DNA from: Ramlibacter alkalitolerans
GTDB lineage: Bacteria > Pseudomonadota > Gammaproteobacteria > Burkholderiales > Burkholderiaceae_C
DNA: 64,000 nucleotides
NCBI RefSeq assembly: GCF_016722765.1
Contig: NZ_JAEQND010000007.1
Span: 62,001-126,000, forward strand
Reading direction: 5' to 3'
Shown here: positions 19,399 to 29,507 of the stretch, piece after piece
How the letters are laid out: each line of letters opens with the position of its first letter
Numbering within the stretch: the stretch's first letter is position 1
The notes under the pieces: model-generated
What the model saw: the letters and a program-made list of their open reading frames with translations, nothing else
What the model was told of the DNA's origin: nothing
Databases searched by the model: none
Translations under genes and position numbers: made by a program

Positions 19399-20655
19399 CT
19401 ACACGTCCCCCGCCGCCTTCTTCCACGCCAGCGCCGCCGCCGATGCGTCTTCCCGCTGCTCCGCCAGGGCGGCGAGCGCGCGCCAGGCGTTGCGGTGCAG
19501 CGCGCCGTCGTGCAGGCCCAGCGCCGATTGCGTGAGCAGCTGCTGCGCCTTGCCCCACAGCTGGCGCTTCATGCACGCCATGCCGGCCAGGTACTGCAGC
19601 GTGGCGTCGCGCGGGTGCGCCTTCTGCGCCGCCTCGATGCGCGCCAGCCAGGCCCCGTCGATCGAGTCCAGGCCCTCCTCCAGCGCGCACACCAGCTTGA
19701 CGCGCAGGTTCTCACCCAGCTCCGCCTGCGCTTCCCACACCGGCAGCAGCCATTCGCGCGCGACCCGTGGATCGCCGCGCAGCGCCATCAGCCGCTGCGC
19801 GGCATGGATCGCCACCTCCGGCATCAGCCGTTCGCCGGGCTCCAGGCAAGCCCAGGCGCGCTGGAGCTGCGCGAGGTCGTACGCGCCATTGAGCAGGTCG
19901 ATGGCCAGCCCGCGCAGGATGCTGGCGGCCGCGACCTCCGAGAACGCGTGGTGCTTGGACAGCAGCCGCGCCGTCTCGAGCGCCTCGAGCGGCTGGCCGG
20001 CCTGGCGCGAGGCGCGCAGACGCGTGCGCAGGGCCAGCGTGCGGCGCGCCGCGCCCTGCGGCAGGCCCTGCAGCACCTTCATCGCGGTGTCCGGATCGCG
20101 GTCTTCCAGTGCCCAGCGCGCGGCCCGCAGCAATGCGCCGTCGCGCGTCTCCTGCGCATCGCGCGCGGAGGCCTGCTCCAGCGCCTGGCGCAGGTGCTCC
20201 TCGCGCGCGGCGCGGTCCTGCAGGGCCTGGGCGGATTCGGCGGCCAGCACGTGCGCGATCGCCCGCAGCTGCGCCGCGTTCGCCGGCCTGTGGCCGGAGG
20301 TGGTGAGCGAGCCTTCCTGCTCCAGCACCGCCTCGGCGGACTTGCGCGCGCGGATGTAGCGCCCGGCCAGCAGGTGCGAGAGCGAATCGAGCAGCGACGC
20401 GTGCATCGCCCGCTCCTTCTGCTGGGTGCGCCAGCGCAGCGCCTGCTGCGGCAGGTCGAACAGCGCCGACAGCGCGCGGATCGCCGTGTAGACGACGAAG
20501 AACGCGGCCACCAGCAGCAGCAGCACCAGGTTCAGCGAGAGGTCGATGCGGTACGGCGGCCAGAACAGCGTGACCGAACCCTGGTTGTTGCCCGCGAACA
20601 GCGCCACCGCCACCGCGATGCCGAACAGCGCCAGGAGCCAGAGCGCGGCGCGCAT
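19399..20655 (-). CDS. hemY: HemY heme-biosynthesis-associated membrane protein
   Basis: A 418-residue protein with two N-terminal membrane helices (about 1-22 and 38-60) and a large alpha-helical, TPR-like remainder rich in Ala, Leu and Arg. FGIAVAVALFAGNNQGSVTL and the following IDLSLNLVLLLLVAAFFVVY match the HemY N-terminal domain. The proteobacterial HemY of hem operons has no proven enzyme activity and must not be confused with protoporphyrinogen oxidase of the same name. It directly abuts the hemX stop and is last in the hemC-hemD-hemX-hemY operon. Confidence 0.9.
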   Translation of the reverse strand: MRAALWLLALFGIAVAVALFAGNNQGSVTLFWPPYRIDLSLNLVLLLLVAAFFVVYTAIRALSALFDLPQQALRWRTQQKERAMHASLLDSLSHLLAGRYIRARKSAEAVLEQEGSLTTSGHRPANAAQLRAIAHVLAAESAQALQDRAAREEHLRQALEQASARDAQETRDGALLRAARWALEDRDPDTAMKVLQGLPQGAARRTLALRTRLRASRQAGQPLEALETARLLSKHHAFSEVAAASILRGLAIDLLNGAYDLAQLQRAWACLEPGERLMPEVAIHAAQRLMALRGDPRVAREWLLPVWEAQAELGENLRVKLVCALEEGLDSIDGAWLARIEAAQKAHPRDATLQYLAGMACMKRQLWGKAQQLLTQSALGLHDGALHRNAWRALAALAEQREDASAAALAWKKAAGDV

Positions 20656-21732
20656 CTACTTCCCCGCGCCCGCCGTCACGAGCGCGGCCAGCGTCTCGTC
20701 GATGCGCGGCAGCTCCGCCGACCGCACCTGCGCCTGCACCTGCTGCAGTTGCGTGGCGACGGCCTGGGTGCGGCGCGACGCCGGATCGAAGTACTTGTGC
20801 AGCGCCCCGGTGGCCGCGGCAACGTCGTTGCGGGCGGCATCGTTCTGGCGCGCCAGCAGCGACAGGCGCACGTTCAGCAGCTTGAGCTTGAGGTTCTCGC
20901 GCAGGAAGAAGGCCTGCTCGGGGGCCAGCAGCATGGCTTCGGGCTGGTCGATGCGGCTCACGCGCACCAGGGAACGGGCGTCGTCCAGCACCGCATCGCG
21001 CAGGCGCTCCCACCACACCGCACCGGCGGGCGAGCTGCCGCGGCGGGGCGATTCCGTCAGCGCCCGCGCCGGCACCGCATTGGCCACCGGCAGGTCGTCG
21101 ACCTGGCGCACGATGTCGTCCACGCGCGCCAGCAGGCCGGGCACGTCGGTCACGGTCGCCGAGCGGATGCGCTCGATGTCGCGGGCGATCGATGCGCGCA
21201 GGCGGGCCAGCCGCGGTTGGGCGGCGCGCTCGAGGCGCTGGTCCGCGGTGCGCAGCGCCGCCAGCAGCGGCTCGGGGCTGCCGGTCAGCTGGGTCTGCTG
21301 CTGCGCAAGGCGCAGCGCCGATTCCACGTCCACCACCAGGTTCTCGTCGCGCGAGCGCGAGAGGCTCTGCATCAGCTCCTCGAGCTGCGTGCGTTGCAGG
21401 GCGACTTCCGTCAGGCGCGACTCGAGCACCACCTGGCGCGCGGCGGTGTCGCGCGCGACGTCCTGCGCCTGGCGCGCGAGCGCCCGCGCCTCGATCGCGT
21501 TGGCACCGGTATCGGCGCTCTGGCGCGCGAGCTGTTCCTGGATGGCGGAGAGGCGCTGCCACAGCATCACGCTGGACAGCAGTGCGGCGGCGGCGATCAG
21601 CGCCAGCGCGAACAGGGTCGCGCGCGCCAGCCCGGAGGCGCGCGGCTCCGGCGGCGGCAGGTGCGTCACCGGGACCTGCGCCGGCAGCACGGGGGGCAGC
21701 TCGGGCGGGGGCGCGGGAGGCAGCGAACTCAT
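20656..21732 (-). CDS. hemX: HemX-like membrane protein
   Basis: A 358-residue protein with a proline-rich cytoplasmic N-terminus (PPAPPPELPPVLPAQVPV), one membrane helix at about residues 37-60 and a long coiled-coil-prone extracytoplasmic region (LWQRLSAIQEQLARQSAD onward). It fits the HemX family often labelled uroporphyrinogen-III C-methyltransferase, but no methyltransferase motif is visible, so that label is not supported. Its start overlaps the hemD stop by four bases (ATGA). Confidence 0.9.
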   Translation of the reverse strand: MSSLPPAPPPELPPVLPAQVPVTHLPPPEPRASGLARATLFALALIAAAALLSSVMLWQRLSAIQEQLARQSADTGANAIEARALARQAQDVARDTAARQVVLESRLTEVALQRTQLEELMQSLSRSRDENLVVDVESALRLAQQQTQLTGSPEPLLAALRTADQRLERAAQPRLARLRASIARDIERIRSATVTDVPGLLARVDDIVRQVDDLPVANAVPARALTESPRRGSSPAGAVWWERLRDAVLDDARSLVRVSRIDQPEAMLLAPEQAFFLRENLKLKLLNVRLSLLARQNDAARNDVAAATGALHKYFDPASRRTQAVATQLQQVQAQVRSAELPRIDETLAALVTAGAGK

Positions 21733-22484
21733 CCGAGCAATTCTATCGAGGCCACCACCTCATCGAACGCCGGGCGCGATTCGCGCACGGTGCCGAAGCC
21801 CAGCGCACGCACCGCCTGGGCGATGCGCGGATGCGTCGCGATGGCGCGGGCGCCGGCCCAGGACTGGCCGGGCAGGAGCGTGGCGAGGTTGCCCACGGCC
21901 TCCGAGCTGCTGAAGAGCCACGGCGATCCGTCGCCGGCCGCGCGCCGTGCGCACCCCTGCTCTTCTTCGCTCCACGAGGGGCACTGCCGGAGGTACGCCA
22001 CGACGGTATCGACGGCGACGCCGCGCGCGGCCAGCTGCTGCGCGAGCCAGTCGCGGCCCTGGCTGCGGCCTTCGCTGTCGCCGCCGCGCACCAGCAGCAG
22101 ACGGTCGCCGGGCTGCAGCTGCCCGCCCACTTCGCGCCAGAGGCTTTCGGAATCGAACTGTTCGGCGTCGGCCGCCGGCGTGTCGATGCGTTCGGCCGGC
22201 ACGCCGGCGCCCCGCAGCGCGTCGCGCGTCGCCAGGCCAGGGGCCCACGCGCGCGGACCTTCGAAGGCCGGCGCCACGGCGAGCAGGCCCTGCACCGCAT
22301 TGGCGCTCACGAACATCACGGCGGCATAGCGGGCGAGGGCGGCGGCCGCTGCACGCAGCGGCTGCAGGTCCTGCGGCGCGACGATGGCCAGGAGGGGCAG
22401 CACCAGCGCTTCATGGCCCCGCGCGTGCAGCCGCGCGGCCCAGCGCTCGGCCTCCTGCCGTGGCCGGGTCAGCACCACCCGCAT
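21729..22484 (-). CDS. hemD: Uroporphyrinogen-III synthase
   Basis: Cyclises hydroxymethylbilane with inversion of ring D. The 251-residue frame begins MRVVLTRPRQEAERWAARL, the family-typical N-terminus, at 22484; 82 further open codons upstream overlap hemC and are rejected. VMFVSANAVQGLL and FSSSEAVGNLATLL match the two conserved HemD stretches. HemD sequences diverge strongly, so position between hemC and hemX adds weight to the call. Confidence 0.93.
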   Translation of the reverse strand: MRVVLTRPRQEAERWAARLHARGHEALVLPLLAIVAPQDLQPLRAAAAALARYAAVMFVSANAVQGLLAVAPAFEGPRAWAPGLATRDALRGAGVPAERIDTPAADAEQFDSESLWREVGGQLQPGDRLLLVRGGDSEGRSQGRDWLAQQLAARGVAVDTVVAYLRQCPSWSEEEQGCARRAAGDGSPWLFSSSEAVGNLATLLPGQSWAGARAIATHPRIAQAVRALGFGTVRESRPAFDEVVASIELLG

Positions 22485-22492
22485 GGGAGACG

Positions 22493-23395
22493 TCAGTGGG
22501 CGCCGCCGGCGCGCAGCTTGGCGGCCACTTCCTCGCCGAGCTTCGCGGCTTCGGCCAGGTCGGCCACGATCTCCGCGCCGCGCGCGGTGACCAGCGCGCC
22601 GGCCTGGTCGGGGTCGCCCCAGGCAGCGCGCAGTTGCAGGTATTCGCCCTCGAGCGTCGCGTGGGCGGCCAGCGGCATCGAGCAGCTTCCCCCCATCGCG
22701 CGGCTGACGGCGCGTTCGGCGGCTACGCACAGCCAGGTGGTCTGGTGCGCCAGTTCCGACAAGGCGGCAGCCACGTCGGGCCGCTCCGAGCGCGTCTCGA
22801 TGCCCAGAGCGCCCTGCCCCGCGGCGGGCAGCATGTCGCTGGTCTCGAAGATGTCGCGGATGCGCGGGCCCAGGCCCAGGCGCTTGAGGCCGGCGGCAGC
22901 CAGGACGATCGCGTCGTACTGGCCGTCGTCGAGCTTGCGCAGGCGCGTATCGAGGTTGCCGCGCAGCGGCTCGATCTTCAGGTCCGGTCGCAGCGCCCGC
23001 AGCAGCACCACGCGGCGCAGGCTCGAGGTGCCGACCACGGCGCCCTGCGGCAGCTCGGAGAGCTTGCCGTACTTGTTGGAGACGAAGGCATCGCGCGGAT
23101 CCTCGCGCTCCATGACGCAGGCCAGCGCGAAGCCCTCCGGCAGGTCCATGGGCACGTCCTTGAGCGAGTGGACGGCGAGGTCGGCGCGCCCTTCCTCCAG
23201 GGCCACTTCCAGTTCCTTCACGAACAGGCCCTTGCCCCCCACCTTGGAGAGGGAGCGGTCGAGGATCTGGTCGCCCTTGGTCGTCATGCCCAGCAAGCCG
23301 ACCTGGTGCCCGCGCTGCTCCAGCAAGGCCTTCACGTGTTCGGCCTGCCAGAGGGCGAGCCGGCTTTCGCGCGTCGCGATGGTGAACTGGCTCAC
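22493..23395 (-). CDS. hemC: Hydroxymethylbilane synthase (porphobilinogen deaminase)
   Basis: Polymerises four porphobilinogen units to hydroxymethylbilane. A GTG start at 23395 ([20 protein letters not shown]) with an AGG 7 bases upstream gives 300 residues, the normal length. The dipyrromethane cofactor is bound by the Cys of [23 protein letters not shown] and [14 protein letters not shown] are hallmark motifs. It leads the hemCDXY operon and diverges from ppc across 73 bases. Confidence 0.96.
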   Translation of the reverse strand: MSQFTIATRESRLALWQAEHVKALLEQRGHQVGLLGMTTKGDQILDRSLSKVGGKGLFVKELEVALEEGRADLAVHSLKDVPMDLPEGFALACVMEREDPRDAFVSNKYGKLSELPQGAVVGTSSLRRVVLLRALRPDLKIEPLRGNLDTRLRKLDDGQYDAIVLAAAGLKRLGLGPRIRDIFETSDMLPAAGQGALGIETRSERPDVAAALSELAHQTTWLCVAAERAVSRAMGGSCSMPLAAHATLEGEYLQLRAAWGDPDQAGALVTARGAEIVADLAEAAKLGEEVAAKLRAGGAH

Positions 23396-23428
23396 TTCGT
23401 AACCTGCTTGTCTTCGATGGGGAAGGTC

Positions 23429-23440
23429 GATGCTAGCATC
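23429..23440. promoter_or_regulatory. Palindromic extended -10 candidate shared by hemC and ppc
   Basis: GATGCTAGCATC is a perfect 12-bp palindrome in the 73-base divergent gap. On each strand it reads as an extended -10 (TG-N-TAGCAT), so one site could serve both directions. No good -35 is visible on either side, so it could equally be an operator. Confidence 0.35.
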
Positions 23441-23468
23441 CCCCGGCTTCCCAGAAACGAGAGTCGCC

Positions 23469-26270
23469 ATGCCCCCCACCGAGCAGCCGCCCGTCCGGCG
23501 CGCCAAGGAAAACGAACGACCGTTGGTGGAGGACATCCGGCTGCTGGGCCGCATCCTGGGCGACGTGATCCGCGAGCAGGAGGGCGTGGCCACCTTCGAG
23601 CTCGTCGAACGCATCCGCAAGCTGTCGGTCTCCTTCCGCCGCCACGCCGACCAGGCCGCCGACCGCGAGCTGAAGTCGCTGCTGAAGTCGCTCTCGGGCG
23701 AGGAGGCGGTGCGCGTGATCCGCGCCTTCACCTATTTCAGCCACCTGGCCAACCTGGCGGAGGACCGCCACCACATCCGCCGCCGCCAGGTGCACGAACG
23801 CGCCGGCGACACGCAGGAGGGCAGCATCGAGGTGGCGCTGGCGCGGCTGCGCTGGGCCGGCATCCAGCCGCGCGCCGTGGCGCAGGCCCTGGCCCACAGC
23901 TACCTGTCGCCCGTGCTCACGGCGCACCCGACGGAAGTCCAGCGCAAGAGCATCCTCGATGCCGAACGCGACCTCGCCCGCCTGCTGACGGAGCGCGACG
24001 AGATCCGCGCCCGCGCCCTGCCGCGCGACGCGCTGGCGCCGCGCGAGCTGGCCGCCAACGAGGCGCAGATGCGGGCGCGCGTGCTGCAACTGTGGCAGAC
24101 GCGGCTGCTGCGCTTCACGAAGCTGACGGTCGCCGACGAGATCGAGACCTCGCTCAGTTACTACGAAGCGACCTTCCTGCGCGAGATCCCGAAGCTGTAT
24201 GGGCAGCTGGAACAGGAGCTCGGGCAGACGCATCCCGTCGCGAGCTTCCTGCGCATGGGGCAGTGGATCGGCGGCGACCGCGACGGCAACCCGAACGTGA
24301 CGGCGGACACGCTGGATTACGCGCTGCGCCGCCAGTGCGAGGTGGCGCTGCGCCACTACCTCACCGAGCTGTTCTGGCTCGGAAGCGAGTTCTCGATGTC
24401 GGCGCTGCTGGTGCAGGTGACGCCGGCCATGCAGGCGCTGGCGGACAGCTCGCCGGACCACGGCGAACATCGCACCGACGAGCCTTACCGGCGCGCCGTC
24501 AACTGGATGTACGCGCGCCTGGCCGCCACGCTGAAGGCCGCCACCGGCGGGGATGCGGCCCGCCACGTGCTGCCGGCGCAGAACCCCTACGCGAGCGCGG
24601 AGGAACTGCTCGCGGACCTGCGCACGCTGCGCGATTCGCTGCTGGCGCACCACGCCTCCGCCCTGGTGCAGCAACGGCTCAAGCCCCTGATCCGCGCGGT
24701 GGAGGTGTTCGGTTTCCACCTTGCCACCGTGGACCTGCGGCAGAACTCCGAGCAGCACGAGGAAGTCGTCGCCGAACTGCTGGCAGTGGCGCGCATAGCG
24801 CCGGACTACCGCAAGCTGGACGAAGCGGCCAAGCGCGAGGTGCTGCTGCGCCTGCTGTGCGACGCCCGCACGCTGCGCGTGCTCGGGCACGGCTACAGCG
24901 AGCATGCGCGCAGGGAACTGGCGATCTTCGAGGCGGCCATGCGGCTGCGCGCGCAGTTCGGTCCGCAGGCGATCCGCCACTACATCATCAGCCACACCGA
25001 GGCGGTCAGCGACCTGCTGGAGGCGATGCTGCTGCAAAAGGAAGTAGGCCTGCTGCGCGGCACCCTGGACGACGCCGCCACCGCGGACCTGATCGTCGTG
25101 CCGCTGTTCGAGACCATCGAGGACCTGCGCAATGCCGCACCCATCATGCGCGCCTTCTACGGGCTGCAGGGCGTCGCCAGGATGGTGCAGCGCTCGGGCG
25201 CCGAGCAGGACATCATGCTGGGCTACAGCGACAGCAACAAGGACGGCGGCATCTTCACCAGCAACTGGGAGCTGTACCGCGCCGAGATCGCGCTGGTGGA
25301 ACTGTTCGACGAGCTGGCGAACTCGCATGACATCCAGCTGCGCCTGTTCCATGGCCGCGGCGGCACCGTGGGGCGCGGCGGCGGCCCGAGCTACCAGGCC
25401 ATCCTGGCGCAGCCGCCCGGCACCGTGCGCGGCCAGATCCGCCTGACCGAACAGGGCGAGGTGATCGCCTCCAAGTACGCAAACCCGGAGATCGGACGGC
25501 GCAACCTGGAAACGCTGGTGGCCGCCACGCTGGAGGCCACGCTGCTGCAGCCCACCAAGCCGGCGACCAAGGCCTTCCTGCAGGCGGCCGAGGCGTTGTC
25601 GCAGGCCAGCATGAAGGCCTACCGCGGCCTGGTGTACGAGACGCCCGGCTTCGTCGACTACTTCTTCAGCGGCACGCCGATCCGCGAGATCACGGAGTTG
25701 AACATCGGCTCGCGGCCCGCTTCGCGCAAGCCCTCGCAGCGCATCGAGGACCTGCGCGCCATTCCCTGGAGCTTCAGCTGGGGCCAGGCCCGCCTGACGC
25801 TCAATGGCTGGTTCGGCTTCGGCACCGCGGTGGCGAGCTTCATCGGCACCGGCGAGCGCAAGGAGCAGGTCGCGCTGCTGCAGCGCATGTACCGCCAGTG
25901 GCCCTTCTTCAAGGCGCTCCTGTCCAACATGGACATGGTGCTGGCCAAGAGCGACCTCGCGCTCGGCTCGCGCTATGCCGAATTGGTGCCGGACGCGCGG
26001 CTGCGCCGGCGCATCTTCGGCGCGATCGAGGCGGAGTGGCAGCGCACCGTGGAAGCGCTGGCGCTGATCACCGGCGACAAGCAGCGGCTGGCCGGCAACC
26101 CCTCGCTGGCCCGTTCGATCCGCCATCGCTTTCCGTACATCGATCCGCTGCACCACCTGCAGGTGGAACTGGTGCGGCGCTGGCGGCAGGGCAGCGCCGA
26201 CGAGCGCGAGCGGCGCGGCATCCACATCGCGATCAACGGGATCGCGGCGGGTCTGCGGAACACGGGCTGA
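23469..26270 (+). CDS. ppc: Phosphoenolpyruvate carboxylase
   Basis: Makes oxaloacetate from PEP and bicarbonate, replenishing the TCA cycle. The 933-residue protein has the catalytic His in [16 protein letters not shown], the [10 protein letters not shown] motif, and the flexible loop [16 protein letters not shown]. The start at 23469 (MPPTEQPP) has a GAGAG ribosome binding site; 13 upstream codons are excluded. It ends in NTG, as this family does. It faces hemC divergently and the PerM-like permease convergently with an 18-base gap. Confidence 0.97.
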   Translation: MPPTEQPPVRRAKENERPLVEDIRLLGRILGDVIREQEGVATFELVERIRKLSVSFRRHADQAADRELKSLLKSLSGEEAVRVIRAFTYFSHLANLAEDRHHIRRRQVHERAGDTQEGSIEVALARLRWAGIQPRAVAQALAHSYLSPVLTAHPTEVQRKSILDAERDLARLLTERDEIRARALPRDALAPRELAANEAQMRARVLQLWQTRLLRFTKLTVADEIETSLSYYEATFLREIPKLYGQLEQELGQTHPVASFLRMGQWIGGDRDGNPNVTADTLDYALRRQCEVALRHYLTELFWLGSEFSMSALLVQVTPAMQALADSSPDHGEHRTDEPYRRAVNWMYARLAATLKAATGGDAARHVLPAQNPYASAEELLADLRTLRDSLLAHHASALVQQRLKPLIRAVEVFGFHLATVDLRQNSEQHEEVVAELLAVARIAPDYRKLDEAAKREVLLRLLCDARTLRVLGHGYSEHARRELAIFEAAMRLRAQFGPQAIRHYIISHTEAVSDLLEAMLLQKEVGLLRGTLDDAATADLIVVPLFETIEDLRNAAPIMRAFYGLQGVARMVQRSGAEQDIMLGYSDSNKDGGIFTSNWELYRAEIALVELFDELANSHDIQLRLFHGRGGTVGRGGGPSYQAILAQPPGTVRGQIRLTEQGEVIASKYANPEIGRRNLETLVAATLEATLLQPTKPATKAFLQAAEALSQASMKAYRGLVYETPGFVDYFFSGTPIREITELNIGSRPASRKPSQRIEDLRAIPWSFSWGQARLTLNGWFGFGTAVASFIGTGERKEQVALLQRMYRQWPFFKALLSNMDMVLAKSDLALGSRYAELVPDARLRRRIFGAIEAEWQRTVEALALITGDKQRLAGNPSLARSIRHRFPYIDPLHHLQVELVRRWRQGSADERERRGIHIAINGIAAGLRNTG

Positions 26271-26288
26271 GGGGAGGGAATAGGCAGG

Positions 26289-27506
26289 TCAGGTCCCGAG
26301 CAGTTCCCCGATCGGCTTCAGGTGGTCGATGCGGTCGCACACCGCCTTCACGGCCATCAGGATCGGGATCCCGAGCAGCAGGCCCCACACGCCCCAGACC
26401 CAGCCCCAGGCCAGCACGCCGATGAACACCGCCACCGGGTTCATGCTGCTGGCCTTGCTGGTGGCCCAGGGCACGAGCAGGTAGCCTTCGACGGTGTTGA
26501 TCACCATGGAGCTGCCCGCGACCACCAGCGCCATGCGCATCTCGCCGAACTGCAGGAAGGCCACCAGTGCCGCCGCCGCGGTGACGGCGACGTTGCCGAC
26601 ATAAGGCACCAGGTTCAGCACGCCCGCCGCGATGCCCCACACCGTGGCGTGCTTCAGGCCGATCCAGGCGAAGCACAGGCCCGTGGCCAGGCCCACGCCC
26701 ACGCTGGCGAGCAACTGCACCACCAGGTAGCGCTGGATCTGCGCATTGATTTCGTCGAGGGCCTGCACGGTCAGGCGCTTTTCCGCCAGGCCGGGGCCGG
26801 CGATCTTCACCAGCTTGCGGCGGAAGGTGTCGCCCGAAATCAGCAGGAAGTAGGTGAGGAAGGTGACGATGACGCCCTGGCCAAGCAGGCTGGCCAGGCC
26901 GATGGTGCCGCTCCACAGGTACTCGCGCAGGTCGAAGCGCGGCTTCTCCACCACCACGCGCGCCACGCCGCGGTTCGGCGCGGCGACGCCGCTGGCACCG
27001 GCTTCCTCCGCGGCCTTCTGCAGTTCGGCCGCGGCCTTCTGCACCGTGTCGAGCGCCGTGTCCGTCTTCTTGGGGTGGCGGTTGATCGAGTCGCGCAGCT
27101 TGCGCGCGGCATCGGGCAGCGACGAGATCAGGTCATTGGCGTCGTCGGCCAGCGAATACATGGCGGCGCCGGTGCCACCGAGGATGGCCAGGATCAGCAC
27201 CGCGGCGCTCAGCGCCCGCGGGATGCGCACGCGCCGGTGCAGCCAGTCCACCAGCGGCGACAAGGCGTAGGTGAAGACCAGCCCCAGCATCAGGGGGATG
27301 AAGAAGCCGCTGGCCAGCCGCAGCACGGCCAGGACGGCCAGCACCATGAGTACGCCCAGCGCGGCGCTGCGCGCGCCGGACACCGGCAGGTGCAGCAGCA
27401 CGTGCGGCGGCCCCCTCGGGTCCACCGGCAGGCGGGGGATGTCGTCGACGTCCGACGGATCGGCGGGCCCGGAGGCCCCGGAGGTTTCGGACGGTTCGGA
27501 ACTCAA
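26289..27506 (-). CDS. AI-2E family (PerM-type) transporter
   Basis: A polytopic membrane protein of 405 residues with about eight hydrophobic segments: a cytoplasmic N-terminus of about 45 residues, a pair of helices near 50-95 (LGVLMVLAVLAVLRL), a periplasmic helical segment, and a C-terminal block with LASVGVGLATGLCFAWIGL, the characteristic LNLVPYVGNVAVTAAAALVA and WGLLLGIPILMAV. The family includes TqsA and YdiK-like exporters; substrate unknown. The start codon is TTG (27504-27506), with GGAGG about 10 bases upstream. It follows the response regulator gene by 33 bases and may be co-transcribed. Confidence 0.88.
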   Translation of the reverse strand: MSSEPSETSGASGPADPSDVDDIPRLPVDPRGPPHVLLHLPVSGARSAALGVLMVLAVLAVLRLASGFFIPLMLGLVFTYALSPLVDWLHRRVRIPRALSAAVLILAILGGTGAAMYSLADDANDLISSLPDAARKLRDSINRHPKKTDTALDTVQKAAAELQKAAEEAGASGVAAPNRGVARVVVEKPRFDLREYLWSGTIGLASLLGQGVIVTFLTYFLLISGDTFRRKLVKIAGPGLAEKRLTVQALDEINAQIQRYLVVQLLASVGVGLATGLCFAWIGLKHATVWGIAAGVLNLVPYVGNVAVTAAAALVAFLQFGEMRMALVVAGSSMVINTVEGYLLVPWATSKASSMNPVAVFIGVLAWGWVWGVWGLLLGIPILMAVKAVCDRIDHLKPIGELLGT

Positions 27507-27539
27507 AGCAGGATAGCCTCCACGAGCCCCTCGTCTCCT

Positions 27540-28274
27540 CTAGCTGGCCAATGCCTCCCGGACCGCGCTCAGCTGCCGCCGCGAAACCGCCAGGGATTCG
27601 TCCACCCCGTTCAGCCGCACGGCCCAGCCTTCGCCCTCTTCCGCGTCGTAATGTTTTTCGAGGGCCCGGACGGCCCGCCGCGACACCAGTGCATTGCGGT
27701 GCACCCGCAGGAACTGCGTGCCGTGGCGCTCCTCCAGGTCGCTCAGGGAGCCATCGAGAATATAGCTGCGCGTGGCCGTGCGCACCGTGATGTATTTGAG
27801 TTCGGCCTTGAAATAGAGCACTTCCGCCACCGGCACCCGCTCGGTGCGGCCGCGGTCCTGGATCACCAGCACTTCCTGTTCCGGCTCCGGGTTGCCCCGG
27901 CCCTGGCGCACCTTCTCCACCCGGGCCAGCGCCGTTTCCAGCCGCTCCAGTCGCACCGGCTTGGTCAGGTAATCGACCGCCTCGAGCTCGAAGGCGCTGA
28001 CCGCGTGCTCCGCGTACGCGGTGACGAAGACGACGGCAGGCGCGTCGGGCAGCGTGCGCAGGACCTGGGCCAGCGCCAGCCCGTCGGCGCCGGGCATGTG
28101 GATGTCGAGCAGCACCGCGTCGAATTGCTGGCGGCGCAGGTGTTCCATCGCCTGGGCGGCGTTGGCCGCTTCCGCTGCGGCCTCCGCCGGCGGCGCCTTG
28201 CACTCCGACAGCAGGGTCCGCATGCGCGAGCGCGCCAGCGGCTCGTCGTCGACCAGCAGCATCTTCAAGGCCAT
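27540..28274 (-). CDS. algR: LytTR-family response regulator, AlgR-like
   Basis: A DNA-binding response regulator of 244 residues. The receiver domain (about 1-125) has the acidic pair in LLVDDEPLARSRMR, the phospho-acceptor Asp57 in VLLDIHMPGADG and Lys in YLTKPVRLERL. The C-terminal LytTR DNA-binding domain (about 140-240) includes LYFKAELKYITVRT and FLRVHRNALVSRRAV. A strong GGAGG ribosome binding site precedes the ATG. Placement next to an AlgZ-type kinase, argH and hem genes parallels algR of Pseudomonas; function in this organism is inferred. Confidence 0.88.
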   Translation of the reverse strand: MALKMLLVDDEPLARSRMRTLLSECKAPPAEAAAEAANAAQAMEHLRRQQFDAVLLDIHMPGADGLALAQVLRTLPDAPAVVFVTAYAEHAVSAFELEAVDYLTKPVRLERLETALARVEKVRQGRGNPEPEQEVLVIQDRGRTERVPVAEVLYFKAELKYITVRTATRSYILDGSLSDLEERHGTQFLRVHRNALVSRRAVRALEKHYDAEEGEGWAVRLNGVDESLAVSRRQLSAVREALAS

Positions 28275-28351
28275 CGCCTACCTCCGTCACTCTGGCCGGT
28301 GCGCGGCGCGCCCCGGCTCGTTGCTCGCCCTCTGCGCGGCCCGGCGGGCGT

Positions 28352-29401
28352 TCATGCCGGGACCTCCATCCGCACCTGGTACAGCCCGTCGATCAGCGCA
28401 GTCTGGAACTGCGCCTGCACGTCGTGCAGCAGCCGCAGCCGGTCGCGCACGTTCTCCTGTGCCACGCCGTGCCCGCGCCGCCCCTGGCCGGCCGGCACGG
28501 TGTTCGTCACCTTGATGACGACCACGCTGCCACGCCGCTGCGTGGTGACCTTCACGTCCGCTCCGCTCGGACTCGGCTCCACGCCGTGCTTGACCGCATT
28601 CTCCACCAACGGCTGCAAAAACAATGCAGGCACGCGCGCGGTGCCTGCGCGCGGGTCGATCGCCCATTCCACCCGCAGCCGCTCGCCGAAGCGCACCTGC
28701 TCGATATCCAGGTAGTGGCGCGCGACCTGCACTTCCTCGGCGAGGGTCACCCAGTCGCCCTTGCTCACGAGGGCATGGCGAAACAGCTCGCTCAGGTCTT
28801 CGAGCAAGGTCTCGGCCTTCGCCGGGTCCTCGCGCACCAGGGCGATGGCGCTGTTGAGGCTGTTGAAAAGGAAGTGCGGCCGGATGCGCGCCTGCAGTTC
28901 GGCCAGGCGCGCCGTGGTCTCGGCGGGCATGCTGCCCTTGGCACGCAGCACCAGCACGGCCACCATCACGCTCGACAGCAAGGCGCCGGTGAAGGCCGAA
29001 GCGATCCACGACACCTGCCCCGGCCCCACCACCAGCGCCAGGATCCCGCAGCCATACAGGCCGCAGACGGTGCCCAGGGTGATGCCGAAGGCCTGCTGCC
29101 CGATCGGGTGCAGCCGCGCGAGCAGCCACTTGCAGCTGCAGGTGACCACCAGCCAGCCCAGCGCCCCGGGCAGCGCGGCGGCGCTGAGCACCGCGGCACG
29201 CTGCACCCACTGCGCGATGCTGGCGGCACCGAACATGGCGGCCACGCCCATCACCGCCTCGACGAACAGCACGGCGCGCAGCACCACCCCGATGTGGCAG
29301 GCATCGAAGATCGCCTTGTGCCGCGGGGGTGGCGGCGCAAGCTTCTTCTGCTGTTCGCGGGCCAGTTCCTGGAACGCGGATAATAGTTGCGAGTCGTCCA
29401 T
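28352..29401 (-). CDS. algZ: LytS/AlgZ-type sensor histidine kinase
   Basis: A 349-residue membrane kinase of the His_kinase (LytS/YehU) type. Hydrophobic helices lie at about 37-60, 68-88, 102-126 and 130-152. The phospho-acceptor is His176 in IRPHFLFNSLN, followed by LSELFRHAL, and the ATPase part contains LFLQPLVENAVKHGVEPS and the G-box GHGVAQENVRDRLRLL. The start is ATG at 29401 or an adjacent upstream GTG. It precedes its regulator by 77 bases and diverges from argH. Confidence 0.88.
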   Translation of the reverse strand: MDDSQLLSAFQELAREQQKKLAPPPPRHKAIFDACHIGVVLRAVLFVEAVMGVAAMFGAASIAQWVQRAAVLSAAALPGALGWLVVTCSCKWLLARLHPIGQQAFGITLGTVCGLYGCGILALVVGPGQVSWIASAFTGALLSSVMVAVLVLRAKGSMPAETTARLAELQARIRPHFLFNSLNSAIALVREDPAKAETLLEDLSELFRHALVSKGDWVTLAEEVQVARHYLDIEQVRFGERLRVEWAIDPRAGTARVPALFLQPLVENAVKHGVEPSPSGADVKVTTQRRGSVVVIKVTNTVPAGQGRRGHGVAQENVRDRLRLLHDVQAQFQTALIDGLYQVRMEVPA

Positions 29402-29507
29402 CACCTGTGGGGCCGCGCGGCGCGCGGCGACGAAGGCCTCCCTGGGCCGCCATTATTGGTGAAGCTCCACCCCCTTGCCCATCCGCCAGCGCTTACGTGC
29501 ATCTCCC

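Noticed and set aside
20656-21732. Uroporphyrinogen-III C-methyltransferase for hemX
   Set aside because: No SAM-binding motif; the protein is a single-pass membrane protein with a coiled-coil, so only the family name HemX is kept.
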